64,000 bases of DNA from Mesostigma viride. Lineage: Eukaryota; Streptophyta; Mesostigmatophyceae; Mesostigmatales; Mesostigmataceae. The notes under the pieces are model-generated. The model had not been told where the DNA came from. It was given only the letters and a program-made list of their open reading frames with translations, and did no database searches. The position numbers were made by a program, and so were the translations under genes. Below, piece by piece: positions 20,726 through 31,706 of the stretch (positions are counted from its first letter, which is position 1; each line of letters begins with the position of its first letter). The stretch is taken from assembly GCA_009746045.1 (NCBI GenBank), contig RPFO01000154.1, positions 4,478,637 through 4,542,636 of the forward strand, given 5' to 3'.

Positions 20726-22263
20726 CCCCTCATTGGTCTTGCAGCCGATTTTCCGCCAAAAATCGACTTGCAGCCGATGCATCGGCTGCTCCGCGGGGGA
20801 CCAAATTGCGCGAAAACTATTGAGAATTAGGAAAAGTTTAGCTGAGAAGATCGAAAGTTTATAATTTTCCTCACAGCAAGGTACTAGGGTTCGCATATAC
20901 TTCTGACAAAGTTATAGAGGTGTTCTGGCCGGTCAAAGTACAAGGGGTCAGGGTACTTTTTCACGTACAACGTGCATTCCGGAAAACGACGACCTGGCCA
21001 TGGCGGCTTGCGCCCACGCATGGAATTTACGTTTGCGTTCGAATTTTCTGGCCAAACTTAGGAAATTGATTTTATACGTCCTAAAGATCACACAGGCCAA
21101 TTTTTGGTTCGCGGGAATGCCATTTGATAGGTGTCGGCAGCGTTCTTGCTGGAAAAAAACTGCGATCAGGCCGGACGATAGAAACGTTGACAGCAATACC
21201 TTTCCGGACAGCAATACCTTTCCGGCGTATTTTAAAGGATATATTGGTTTCTTTTTACTTTTTATGATACATAGTAGTCGTAAACGTGCAAGGGTGGCAA
21301 GAAATCGCCGAATCTAGCGACCATGCTGCACAACTTTGGTGTGCCGAAATGCGCCATTTTGCGGCCATGCACCGCCTATAGCTGGGCCAAGGTAACGCCA
21401 TCCATCCCTGGTAAAGCTTCCGCATCGTTTTCCTATCGATGTTTGACGTTTATTTATTATACGTTCTAGCTTGTGTAGCACATTCTTTTTGCATTATTCA
21501 TGCTCTTTAATTCTTGACCCTGGCCTGGCCCCTTTCTAAAACACCCTTCTTAGATGCTTCCCTCAGTCAGTTGACCTGCCACAGTGTGATGGTGATAAGT
21601 TTTAGATGCTGTATAGATGCTGTATGGGTTTGAATACCTCCATATATGTTTGTTATACATTTCCCATACACATATTGCATGAGTGTGAGGCAGTTGGCTG
21701 GTCTCTGTGGCATCATCAAGCACGTAACTGGTGAGTAAAAGCTTCTCATTGACAGCATGTGCCACCAGGTGTGCTGGCCATCACCTGGCAAGCTATAGCA
21801 GCTTAGGCCTAATTTATCCTTGCTAGGGCAGGCTGAAATAGGCTCAACGTCACTAGTTTGTGGGTGCATGGCTGCCTCCTATAATGTATGCCTTGCGTAG
21901 GGTATCCGTACCACATTACCTACGTGCATGGACAAGGTGGCACCTGCACATAGGTGCCATGTAAGGGCAGTGTGATGATGCACTTATGTTTCCCCATCAT
22001 TGTGGAAGGGAAATGTATTGTATGGCATGGTTGGGGGCCATATTAGTAGGTATTAGTAGGTAGTATGCCCACCCCTACCCCCTTGGTTGCTTTTTACCAA
22101 CGGTACCCCTATGGGCTGTACTGGGTGTAACTGCTGGTATACCCACCCAAATGATGACCCCAATGGCTCAAGTACTGTTCAGCAACTAATTGTTTATCAT
22201 CCCTGAAGTGGTAGGTGCCTAGGTGTTATAACATAATTCAAAATGCACATTCTACCAAAAACG

Positions 22264-24252
22264 CATAACATAATTGGCTGACGCAAATGGCTGACGGCGG
22301 TATGGCTGACGGCGGAGTTCAGATCTTTTGCGTCTGAGCCCCAAATTCGGTCAGACCACTTGCATTCGATGCGCCTTTCTAAGACGCACTTGCCAGTATA
22401 AACGGTTACGGCTGCCACGCAGTATAGACAAAGTTACGCACGTGACCAGCTATGACGACTACCAAAGCAAAACGAGGGCTGGAAAAGGAGCTGGCACAGC
22501 TTCCCAGCGCCCAGCCCAACCCTCTCGCCCTCGCCATTGTTCCGCCGCCAGGCTTACCCGCCAACCAGCCGTCTGGGCCTGCCAACCCACCGCCAGCAGC
22601 CCCATCTCCCAGCGCCTCGCCTGAGCCCAAGAAACCCTGCCACGCTCGCAAATGGCGCCAGTTCCTCCCCGGCGACCGAGGATTCTCCCTCACCGGGTGG
22701 CAAGAATTGTCGCCGCAGGAATGCATTGAGGTTCTCCAGTTCCTCGAACAGGAGCGGAAGCTCTTCGTGAAGGGGGCTATTGACTACGATGGAGACATGT
22801 CCTGGCTCTATGCTATGAACGAAGCACAACAACGCCTGGCTATCTTGACCAGCCATTTCCAGCTCCGCCTCATCGACATCACCCGCACGCTCCGCACCCC
22901 AGCCCCCGCACAGCCGGCAGCCCCCTCGGCTTCCTCCCTCCGCAAGGATGACATCCGCGCAGTGCTGGAGGAGCACGTGACCTGGCCGCTGGCCGAGCAG
23001 CTGACATCGCTGAACACCACGCTCAACACGGTCGAGGCCCGGGTCTCCAACGTGGAAACCAAGGTCGTCCACAAGCTCCAGCCCCAGTTCACGACGCTGC
23101 ACACCGCGGCACAAGCTTCGGAAACGCATGCGGCACTTGTCTCTCGCCTTAACCAGGTGGAGGGCAAGTGTGGCGTGCTCCTGAAGAAGCTTGAGGCCAT
23201 CACCGCCCACACCGAGGCCCTGGCCACACAGGTCCCCAAGATAGCGGAGCAGACGGCCACCATTGCATCCCAGCCACCCCGGCAGGATGCTGGCGACCTC
23301 CCGCCGCTCTCCTACGCGGACCTGCTGCGGTCAGCGACCGCCTCCACCACCGACGCCATCGCCACAAAGCTCCAGGAGCTGGAGGACCACCGCCAGGCCC
23401 AGCAACGGGAGGTCACCGATCGCGCTCGCCGCGAGTGCCGAGTGGTGCTACGTCGCTTCCCCCAGAAGCCAGGTGAGACGTCAACCTCTCTTGCTGACGA
23501 GCTCAAGAACCAGCTTCTTACCCTCATGGGCCTGGTAGGTGAGGTAGAACTGCGTGGGTGCCACCGCCTTCCCCACTCACGGGACAAGGCGGCTCCCCCA
23601 CCAGTCCTACTCACCTTCTCCTCCCCTGAGGATAAGCAGCGGTTCCTCTCTCGTCGCAAGCGGTTGCACGACCTCACCTGGACGCTGGATGACGACCTCA
23701 CCCCCGCTCAGCAACAGCAGCGACGCGACCTGTGGCCGGAATACCTCCGCCATAAGCAGGACCCCCAGAAGCCCAAGGTGTACTGGAGGGGCGGGGACCT
23801 GATGATCAACCACAAGATGTGGACGCCCCCAGCGGGCTAGAATAGCAATAGCCCTAGCTTGTAACCATTGGCGTCACTGCCGCTAAGGCAGCCATGCCTA
23901 GAATGTTGCCTAGCTGTGCCAACACACCTAGTCACGTGCCGCCAACGCACGGTACACAACCAGCCATAGCCTAGTCCTAGTACAGCCATGCTACGCCCTG
24001 GCTATGTTCAGATTACTTGCCCACGCTCCTTGCTATGATATGCTCACATGGGTCTTATTGCACCCACAGTTTGCCGGATCGTTAGCCTGTCCTTTTAGCT
24101 AGCCGCGCCCGATTGCAGCTGTGGCATGCCTTTGGCATGAAGGAGACTGGGGGTCTCTGCCCTTTCTCCTGTAGTGCACACACAGGGATTAAAAGCACTT
24201 CGGTGCTCCGTGACTCCCCAACGGGAGCACGAGTTTAATTAATTAATTAATT
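22264..24252 (+). mobile_element. ORF1-only LINE derivative (half-LINE-like), copy b, about 2.0 kb
   Basis: It has a 5' UTR containing TATGGCTGACGGCGGAG, a single intact ORF1 (22452-23840), about 360 bp of 3' UTR, a 3' hairpin (GTGCTCC ... GGAGCAC) and a (TTAA)n-type tail. Candidate target duplication: ACCAAAAACG at 22254-22263 and ACCAAAAATG at 24253-24262. No ORF2, endonuclease or RT sequence is present. A second copy with the same architecture lies at 48221-50226. Transposition would need RT in trans. Confidence 0.75.
22452..23840 (+). CDS. LINE ORF1-type RNA-binding protein, 462 aa, intact
   Basis: Continuous frame from ATG. The N-terminus is Pro/Ala-rich (about residues 15-60). A central region with heptad-like hydrophobics (LTSLNTTLNTVEARVSNVET, about 195-215, and further helices to about 290) is probably a coiled coil for trimerisation. 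An RRM-like segment follows (VVLRRFPQKPGETSTSLADE, about 337-356; VELRGCHRLP; PVLLTFSSPEDKQRFLSRRK). The C-terminal motif TWTLDDDLTPAQQQQRRDLW and the tail resemble the L1 ORF1p C-terminal domain. Expected role: binding of LINE RNA in a ribonucleoprotein. A frameshifted homologue is at 48658-50075 and a more distant one in LINE A ORF1. Family assignment is by motif order, not a database search. Confidence 0.8.
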   Translation: MTTTKAKRGLEKELAQLPSAQPNPLALAIVPPPGLPANQPSGPANPPPAAPSPSASPEPKKPCHARKWRQFLPGDRGFSLTGWQELSPQECIEVLQFLEQERKLFVKGAIDYDGDMSWLYAMNEAQQRLAILTSHFQLRLIDITRTLRTPAPAQPAAPSASSLRKDDIRAVLEEHVTWPLAEQLTSLNTTLNTVEARVSNVETKVVHKLQPQFTTLHTAAQASETHAALVSRLNQVEGKCGVLLKKLEAITAHTEALATQVPKIAEQTATIASQPPRQDAGDLPPLSYADLLRSATASTTDAIATKLQELEDHRQAQQREVTDRARRECRVVLRRFPQKPGETSTSLADELKNQLLTLMGLVGEVELRGCHRLPHSRDKAAPPPVLLTFSSPEDKQRFLSRRKRLHDLTWTLDDDLTPAQQQQRRDLWPEYLRHKQDPQKPKVYWRGGDLMINHKMWTPPAG

Positions 24253-24510
24253 ACCAAAAATGAAAACGCGCGTCTCGACCCCCCTAACTTTGGCGGTAGT
24301 TTTCTATGGCCTACCCTGCAGATATGTTAGGTTGTGATAGCTCACCCCGAAGGGCAACTCATGGACATGCTTCACCCCCAAGGACAGCCCTTGGATGTTG
24401 GTAGGTTGGCTGTGGGGTGGTTTGCAAATTTAGCATTTTGCAGCCGATTTTTCGGCTTTAAATGGGACCAATGAGGGGTTAATTTGCAGCATTCTTCCAT
24501 GGTGCTCAGA

Positions 24511-25863
24511 TTAACCCTTAGTCCGCTGACCCATTTTTGGCACTTTCATACCCCTGAAAATGAAAAAAATCATAACTCACAGGCTACAACTCCAAATACC
24601 CCCAACCAAGATGCTAGGAGTATCTACACTTCAAGGGCTTTCAGAATATGCAATAATACCACGGGTTTATCAAAGCATTTGGATGATAGCTCCACTCAAA
24701 GTTGGCCAAAAGACGATCTTTTTTCCCCAAGGAAAAGTCTACCCCCCCCTAACTTCCCAGGAAGGGTAGGGAATCTCAATACCAACATTGGACAACTTAG
24801 TTGGATAGTCCAATGGTGGTTTCCTTGGGTCAGACCACCCGGATAACCCATTACCCCTATATAACGTGCTCATACATGTGTGTGGATTACGCGCGTGTAA
24901 ACAGCTATCTATGACATGCAACACAGTAATGCATTATAACAAGCCATCAAAGGCTGCCAAAAGTGCTGGAATAATAACACGTTGCCTACCTGCACTGACG
25001 GAGTGATAAACTCCAAAGAAATGCCATAAACTGGGCACTTTCAGGGCTAATACCACTCTTTACAACAGGCATGGAAGCTTGCTGAAATATGCATGCATAA
25101 AATCCTCATTTATAATGCATGGGATACGTATTCCGCTGCAAACAACACGCAAATACGCTGTCGTACCTGGCTCGTTCATGCCCTACCCGGACTCCGCTGG
25201 CCGGGACCCTCATATCTCACACATACTGATGCTCTACAGGCAAAGGCCGCCATAGCCGCATACTTCATGATCCGCCATGACTACCAGGTTGATGTTCCGT
25301 GCAAAGATGGCCACTAAACTAGTCCGCATTCTCAGCAATCGCTGCAGCTGACGTCCCTTACCCAAACTGGATGCCCGGGCTGGCGCAGATTGCCCGGCCA
25401 TAGGGAGAAAATCGACCTATGATAAGCTATGAATCGTCTGGAACTGACGACCAGGAAAGTTCTATTTTTCTACCTGTATTTTCCCAACCCTATAAATCTG
25501 GCCGTGCCTGACCTACGAAAATCATGCATCGTCATTCTGAGCAACATTCTGAGCCGTTTCAAGCCGCGAGACGCAAAAATTTCGTGACAGCGGCACGTTG
25601 GCAGCCATATCTCATTATACGCGCGCGCGCGAGCGAAAATTTCCCGCCAAAGTCACGTGATACATTCTCAATGCACGTTGTAATTACCAGGCTATGGCGA
25701 ATATTACCCCCAAACCTATGCATCACCTTCGTCCCTAAGTGTTCCCAGCCCCACCGGACCACTGTCCTCCGTCACAAGTGGCGCGGCGCTTGCGGCGCGG
25801 CGCGAAATTCGACCGTTAGTCAACCCCCCCGACAGGTCGGGGGGTTAGCGGACTAAGGGTTAA
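24511..25863. mobile_element. TTAA-flanked DNA element pB2, 1.35 kb
   Basis: TTAA at 24511-24514 and 25860-25863. The inverted ends CCCTTAGTCCGCTGACCC and CCCTTAGTCCGCTAACCC (reverse of 25842-25859) differ at one base. A subterminal hairpin CCCCCCGAC/GTCGGGGGG lies at about 25825-25844. No transposase is seen; short open frames show no motif. It inserted at the TAA stop of LINE A ORF1, only 28 bp from pB3. A related left end occurs at 500-905. The piggyBac-like call rests on TTAA plus CCC ends. Confidence 0.85.
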
Positions 25864-26352
25864 CCCATATATATATGTATATATTACTGGTGTTCAGATT
25901 AACACCCCCGGAGCAGAGTCTCGTCAGGTGTCTAGCTATAGCAAGAAGGGTGCTGCCTCAGGTGGTGCCGGTAGGTAGACAACCTTTCTCGTCGGCTCGC
26001 GGCTAACAGGCTTCGGGGACAGCCTCTAAATAGTCCCCCCGTTCCACTACCGTAGTGGTGGTGTTGCAATATGGCATGCATCGACCTAACATTCGACTGA
26101 GACACATGGTGGTGCCGGTATCTCGGGGTAGAACGACAGCTCTCAGCAGCAAGATTAGCAACACCCAACGCATGCTAGATTTTCTACGCCTCTGCGTTGC
26201 GCAAGCATCCCCGAATACCCAGAGCAGGCGGCAGGCTCGCATCCTACGCCTGCAAGACAAAATAAATGCGATGAAAAGCACTATTTCCTCCGCTTCCCTT
26301 CCCCCTGTTCCACCCCCACCTCCACCCCCCGCCGCATCCACCCCCATGCATC
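25864..26352 (+). other. LINE A spacer between ORF1 and ORF2
   Basis: About 490 bp between the ORF1 stop and the ORF2 start. A frame at 26055-26450 (MVVLQYGMHRPN) overlaps the ORF2 start and may be chance. Nothing else is recognised. Confidence 0.4.
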
Positions 26353-26490
26353 ATGGACATCGCCGTTCTCCCCAGGCTGGTGGGCCAGCAGGCATCCTTG
26401 GCCCTTGCCACCTTCAATGCACGCACATTACTAGCAGACGACGGCCATAGATAGCTATCGGGTAGAAGAGCTCGTCGCCTTCTGCATAGC
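26353..26490 (+). pseudogene. LINE A ORF2 start: endonuclease N-terminus
   Basis: ATG at 26353 (MDIAVLPRLV). The string LALATFNARTLL fits the first APE-type endonuclease motif (TxNxRTL), followed after a frameshift by RVEELVAFC. The 3-kb inverted-repeat element begins directly after. Reading resumes at 29486 (AHRVSILGV, then QEHR after a 4-base slip). Confidence 0.75.
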
Positions 26491-27569
26491 TCACTCTGGG
26501 CTCGAACTTGGGTAATAGTGGGGTAAAATGAGGTAAAAGTGGGGTAAAAGGTAAAAAATTATTACCCTCAAGGTAATAATGGGGTAAAAGGTAATTGTGG
26601 GGTAATTTTTTACCTTGGTTTTACCTGGTTTTTACCCTCCAAGGTAGAAATGGTTAAATATTACCCGTGTTTTACCCTCCAAGGGTAAATGTGGGTAATT
26701 TATTACCATAGTTCTACCCTAGGGGCTAATATAGGGTAATATCTGGTAATATGAGGGTAATGGAGGCTAAAACCTTATTGGTATGTATTATGTGATCAAA
26801 ATGAACTACCTTCTTGGGTTTCCTGCGGTGTTGCATAACTCTGGGCCATGATTTTTTTTTTTTTAGACTATATCATTTGAAACAACCATTGCTAGCAGAA
26901 CTAGGGTTAGCATCTCATGTGTCCCTAATGAAAAACCGTTGGTCCGACAGTTCGTAGAAAATCGTGATGGAAAAATCAGGCATTCGCTCGTACTCCGGAG
27001 ATCTTTCGATCCTAGGTACACTACGCGCGAAGCTAGTACCACCGGTGACCGGATATACTTAAGTATATTATCCGGCCCTCGGCCGCTATACTATCTCGGT
27101 CGGGTAATGTTCGGAGCGCAGCGAAGGAGCTCCTTACTTATTGAAAAGGGACGGAAACGAGTTATCAGCGGCGACAGACGACGGACGAAGTAGCTGCGAC
27201 GGGCCACGGGCCACGGGCCACTAGCCTTACCCACCCCGCGGCAACCAACGGTCGGCCCACCAATTTAGCAGGCCAGCGTGAAATTTCAAATGATGGCCGC
27301 GGATGACGGTATGGCTGTCGACAGCCACCTGTTGTAGGTCGTGCCTGTTGGGCAAGCTACACTTTCATTGTTGGACGCTTGGAAACGGGGGGTTAACATG
27401 AAAGATGCTTAGGTATTTGATGACGGGTCTTTTGAAAATCTGGACACTGGGTGCCGTATGCTCTTAAGAGGAGAAGATTGCTGGGACCAACTGTCAGGGT
27501 AAGAAGGTGGCACCGGTAGTGACGCCTGGGTAAGGTGAGGTTTTGTTTGCAGGGATATGGAACGGTGTC

Positions 27570-28110
27570 TCATGGATATTTTGGCTTCCAGGCGGTCTGT
27601 TTCCTTTGTCTTCACGTCAGGAGCGGATGGGGGGGGGGCAGTGTGCTTACCGGGCGGTTCCATAACAACATGTTCCGCCATGCACATATGCCACCGTCTT
27701 TTTCGATCGGTTTTGTTTTATTTCGATTTGGGACGCTTTGGAACGTGGTTGCATGCACTACTATGCTTCGAGGCCGTCTGTTTGCGTTGTGTTTCCGTCA
27801 GCAGCGGGAAAGGAGGCCCAGTTTGCTCAGCCATCACATTCGTTGCTTCACTTCCCGGATGGCAGGTATGCCTCCCGCTCTTTGTTGCTGTATTTCGATG
27901 GCGGATGTTTTCGAACGCCTTGCGATTCTTTTGCCTGCACCCACGCAGTATTTTCCCATTGTGGTTCGCTCAGCCACGGGAAGGGAGGCACCGTTGTCTT
28001 ACCGAGCCTCTCCGGTGCGTCATTCCCTGTCGTGCAGGTGTGCCTTCGTTCTTCTAACTGCCGGGTCTATTGTATTTCGACTTGGAGTGTCATGAAATGT
28101 CCCTCAACTG
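27570..28110. repeat. Three degenerate tandem units of about 185 bp
   Basis: Recurring landmarks are a CGTCAGSAGCGG-type string, a TATTTCGAT-type string and TTTGGAACG / TTTCGAACG spaced about 185 bp apart. Units are strongly diverged. Open frames across them are a by-product. Confidence 0.55.
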
Positions 28111-28362
28111 TTTTGTTGGCAGATTTTCGCTATTGCAGGTACCGCTTCTCCATGTGTTACACCATTGGGACATGGCTGCAACTACCCCAGGCACCTGCCG
28201 CCCACCTTACTTAGGCCAACTCATCCCCGTTCCTGTTTGCTGCCAATGCGTGGGCTGTGGTTGTGAAAGCAGGTATGCATGCCACCTGCGGCATGGCCTG
28301 GACACGAGGTGGTATCCTGAGCGTCAAGCCCTGAGGTAAAAGGCCGGGGATATAAAAGCGAG

Positions 28363-28755
28363 CATGCTCCCTTAGTGTGCGGCCCTAGCATGCTTCCTTA
28401 GTGTGCGGCCCTAGCATGCTTCCTTAGTGTGCACCGCTAGCATGCTTCCTTAGTGTGCAGCCCTAGCATGCTCCCTTAGTGTGCAGTCCTAGCATGCTTC
28501 CTTAGTGTGCAGCCCTAGCATGCTCCCTTTGTGTGCATCGCTAGCATGCTCCCTTAGTGTGCGGCCCTAGCATGCTCCCTTAGTGTGCAGCCCTAGCATG
28601 CTTCCTTAGTGTGCATCGCTAGCATGCTCCCTTAGTGTGAAGCCCTTATATCATGCTCCCTTAGTGTGCATCGCTAGCATGCTCACTTAGTGTGCGGCCC
28701 TAGCATGCTTCTTTAGTGTGCAGCCCTAGCATCCTTCCTTAGTGTGCATCGCTAG
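28363..28755. repeat. 26-bp minisatellite, about 15 copies
   Basis: The unit is close to AGCATGCTCCCTTAGTGTGC plus a variable GGCCCT, AGCCCT or ATCGCT ending. Variants alternate irregularly. It lies inside the 3-kb inverted-repeat element. Confidence 0.92.
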
Positions 28756-29485
28756 TTTCAGGTTTTTGTTTTTGTTTTGTTTTTTGATATTTAGGGAAGT
28801 TTCCAGCACGTCCTTTTAATTTAACTTAACTTAGTCCTTAGTATGATTCCCAAGTGCTCATGCATTCTTAGGTTGTGTGCATCCCAATTAGGAACTAACC
28901 AAGTTTCCATCTCATGCTTTTGTGTGCTTGATTTTTTGTTACTTGCTGCAGGTGCTAAGGTTGTTATGACGGGGCTAGCTTGCAAGCTAGTCAATTGACT
29001 ACGACAAGCAATGGTCGCTTGACATAATGAAGACCTCATGATGAAGACAATATTTGAATTCTATTTTTTCAATAAAAAAAACTCTTGGTTGTTCATGTGC
29101 ATGTGTGGAAATTTTCAAGTACATTTGAACAAGCATGTATGAATTACCCAAAGGAAGGATGAGGCAAATGTAGGGTAGCATAGGGTAATCTAATGTTCAC
29201 CTAAAATATTACCCTTTAAAAACTGAGGTAATTATGGGGTAAAATGGGGTGAACATGTACCACACATGATCAGAATGTACCACACAAGTAACTACCCCAC
29301 TATTACCTTGGGTAATAGTAGGGTAATAGTGGGGTAATAGTGGGGTAATAAAATTACCCTAAAAATTAGCGGCAAATTACCCTGGTAAAAGTGGGGTAAA
29401 TGTGGGGTAATTTCATACTGATTTCTTACTGAAATTACCCCACATTTACCCCACTATTACCCCAAGTTGGAGCCCAGAGTGTAGC

Positions 29486-30160
29486 CCATCGTGTATCTAT
29501 TCTAGGCGTTCGATCAAGAGCATCGCCGCTCGCGGTGCCACTTGGCATGGTGAGCACTGATCGATCGCCTGGCGGGTGGCTGGCGGTTTTACTTCGCTGC
29601 ATGGCAGCGGTACGTCAGGCCAAGGTGGTGTTGGTCTTTTGTGTTCGCCGCTGGCAGTTGCTAGCCTCAGCACGCTTAAGTTTCTCACCCCACGCCTTAT
29701 GGTAGCACATTTCACCTCCGTCGAGGGGCGGTCTAAGCACCACCTCACGGTGGGGGTGGGCTACGCACCCCATAGTGGTCTACCTGAGTTGGAACGCCAG
29801 CAGTTCTTCGAGTCCTTGCATAGCCTTGATGAGGGGGTCACTCCGGCCCGCCACTTTTGGGTTATGCTGCTCGACGCCAATGCCACGCACGCTCCCCGTG
29901 GGCACTACGGCAGTCGATCGCTTTGCGCCTGCTGACACGGCTGCTAACGACAACACTCCCCTGTTTTTTGCCTTTTTGCGGGATAGCGGGATGGTTGCTG
30001 TCAACTGCCACTTCCAACGTGCCTCACAGGACTTGGTCACTTTTCGTGGCCCTAACGGCCGTCAGGCCTGTTTGGACTACGTGGTGACCAGTACGGCAGC
30101 CCAGGTGCACCTCGGTTCTGGACACCCGAGTGTTTGACATGCCCACGGTGTGCTCGATCT
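29486..30160 (+). pseudogene. LINE A ORF2 continued: APE-type endonuclease
   Basis: Decodes GVGLLCSPLAVASL, HHLTVGVGYAPHSG, VMLLDANATHAP (the conserved D-x-N motif) and TFRGPNGRQACLDYVV (the motif before the terminal catalytic pair). Frameshifts occur near 29575 and 29935. It would nick target DNA in an active LINE. The final S-D-H motif is not clear, so the domain is probably dead. Confidence 0.8.
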
Positions 30161-31706
30161 GACCACCGGTAATAATGACCAGTGCGCGCGACCATTCGGC
30201 TCCGATTCCACGTCCCCGCGCGCCGCGCCCCAGTGGTCCGCCCTGACTGGTCTGCTCTACGCCCGGTCCGGGGAGATCCTAAGGACTGGACGGACGCCGA
30301 GCACGCGCGGAACCGGTGCCGACTGGCGTACCTGTCGGCCCTGGACGGCCGGGCGGACGTCGACGAGCTGGACAAGGGTGCCCCCAACGCCGCCATTTTT
30401 GCGGGCTTTGCGGCCCGTGCCGCGTTGCTGGCGGCCCGGCACCTGCCGGTCATGCCCCGCCGCCGCCCCGGCCCGCTCTACCGCCATATGACCCCAAGGT
30501 CTTGGCCGCCCGGCACCGCCTCAAGCGTAACCGGGACCCGCTGCAGATTAAACCAGTGCTCAAGGCCGCCCTCGTGGAGGCCTACGAGCACGCTCAGGAC
30601 GCGGAGGCGGCCCAGTGCATCGCAGATGCCAAGGCCTGCCAAGCTAGTCGCAACCAGGGCAACTTAGGACATGTGGTACCACCTCGACCGGCTCGGCGGC
30701 CGGCGGCAGCGCACCCCGGTGGAGCACACGGGGGACGGCACGGCGCCGGTCAGCCTAGCTTGACCGCTGCATGGTTGGCCCACAATGTTTCATTGACCGC
30801 GGTGGGGCTCGCGCCCCCCCCCCGCCGCTTCACCCCGAGACGGCCGCCCGCCTCGGGGTTGCCGGACCCCCGGCGCCGCCAGCGCCCCCCTCCTCAGCCG
30901 CGGACTACCAAGTCCCCGCCTTGCAGGAGGGCTGCCTTGCCACCAACGACGTCGTCCACCCCTTCACTTTGAAGGAATTGGACGGCGCCCTTAATTGCTC
31001 GCCTGCGGTACGATGCGGCGGTCGGTGCCGACCACCTTTCTGCTGAGCTGCTGAAGACCCCTGATCCGGCGGTTAGGGATCTTCTGCTGGCGTTCTGCAA
31101 CCGTGTCGATCCTGCTCTCTGACGAGCCTCCGCCTGCTGAGTGGCAGACGGCCATCTGCGTCATGCTGTACAAGAAGGGCTCTGCTCCTGACCCCGGTAA
31201 CTACCGGGGTGTCTGCCTCCAGAGCGCCGCGCTGAAGGTCTTCATGCGCATGATGCTGCACAGCTGGCTCCGCGCCGCGCTGCATGGACCCACACCTGGG
31301 TGAGTCTCATGCAGATGCATGGGTTTTCCGTCGTGGTTGTAACACTGTCATGGCTGTGTTTGTCGCGCGCCGGTAATTGATGGAGGAGGTGCGCCGCCTT
31401 TGCCCTGACAGTTTGCCGCTGGTCTTCATTTTTGTTGACTACATCATGCAAGGCCTTTGACACGGTCCTCTGGGAGGCTCTTTGGGCCATCCTAGCTCTG
31501 GATCGGGTACCACCAGCGTTTATTGCTGCCATTCGTCGACTGTATGATGAGGGCTCACAGGCAGTAGTGCGGACTGCGGAAGGCACCACCCCACCATTCC
31601 CCCTTCACCACGGGGTGTGGCAAGGTTGCGTCCTGTCCCCATACCTGTTCATTATTGTCGTGGATCACGTCATGCGCCGGGCACGTGCGCGCTTTACTGC
31701 TCTTAA
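30161..31706 (+). pseudogene. LINE A ORF2 continued: linker and reverse transcriptase N-half
   Basis: The linker is Arg/Ala-rich and frameshifted. RT begins with HPFTLKELDGALN (about 30958), then AEWQTAICVMLYKKG and NYRGVCLQS (31138-31220), a KAFDTVLWEALW motif A near 31450, and GVWQGCVLSPYLFIIVVDHV (31612-31668). The frame reaches a stop only because the TTAA element at 31703 interrupts it. Copy 1 at 3091-2654 has the same strings. Confidence 0.82.

Larger units (their letters stand above)
20722..24482. mobile_element. TTAA-flanked DNA element pB3, 3.75 kb
   Basis: TTAA at 20722-20725 and 24479-24482 flank inverted ends CCCCTCATTGGTC (13 bp perfect). Subterminal hairpins contain GCAGCCGAT/ATCGGCTGC. 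The terminal CCC and TTAA target fit piggyBac; Kolobok also targets TTAA. No transposase is seen, so it is non-autonomous. About 1.3 kb of its left half (20880-21560) is clearly related to 34190-34860 inside pB4. About 2 kb of its length is a nested ORF1-only LINE derivative. It inserted into LINE A ORF1. Confidence 0.8.
26492..29481. mobile_element. 3-kb terminal-inverted-repeat element, unclassified
   Basis: The left end (26492) reads CACTCTGGGCTCGAACTTGG; the reverse of the right end (29481) reads CACTCTGGGCTCCAACTTGG, and the pairing continues into TAATAGTGGGGTAA, about 35 bp in all. Both flanks show TAGC (26487-26490 and 29482-29485), a possible 4-bp target duplication with one stray T. 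Subterminal 250-300 bp at each end are dense in GGGTAA-type strings on both strands. The interior has a degenerate 185-bp repeat and a 26-bp minisatellite and no recognisable transposase. It interrupts the LINE A endonuclease, whose reading resumes on the right. Confidence 0.8.

Noticed and set aside
24484-25856. Open frames of 110-120 codons in element pB2
   Set aside because: They run across noncoding element sequence and its inverted termini, and show no transposase motif.
29160-29460. GGGTAA/GGGGTAA-rich DNA considered as interstitial telomere repeat
   Set aside because: The strings are irregular (GGGTAATAGTGG, GGGGTAAATG), occur on both strands and pair with the other end of the 3-kb element; they are subterminal transposon sequence.
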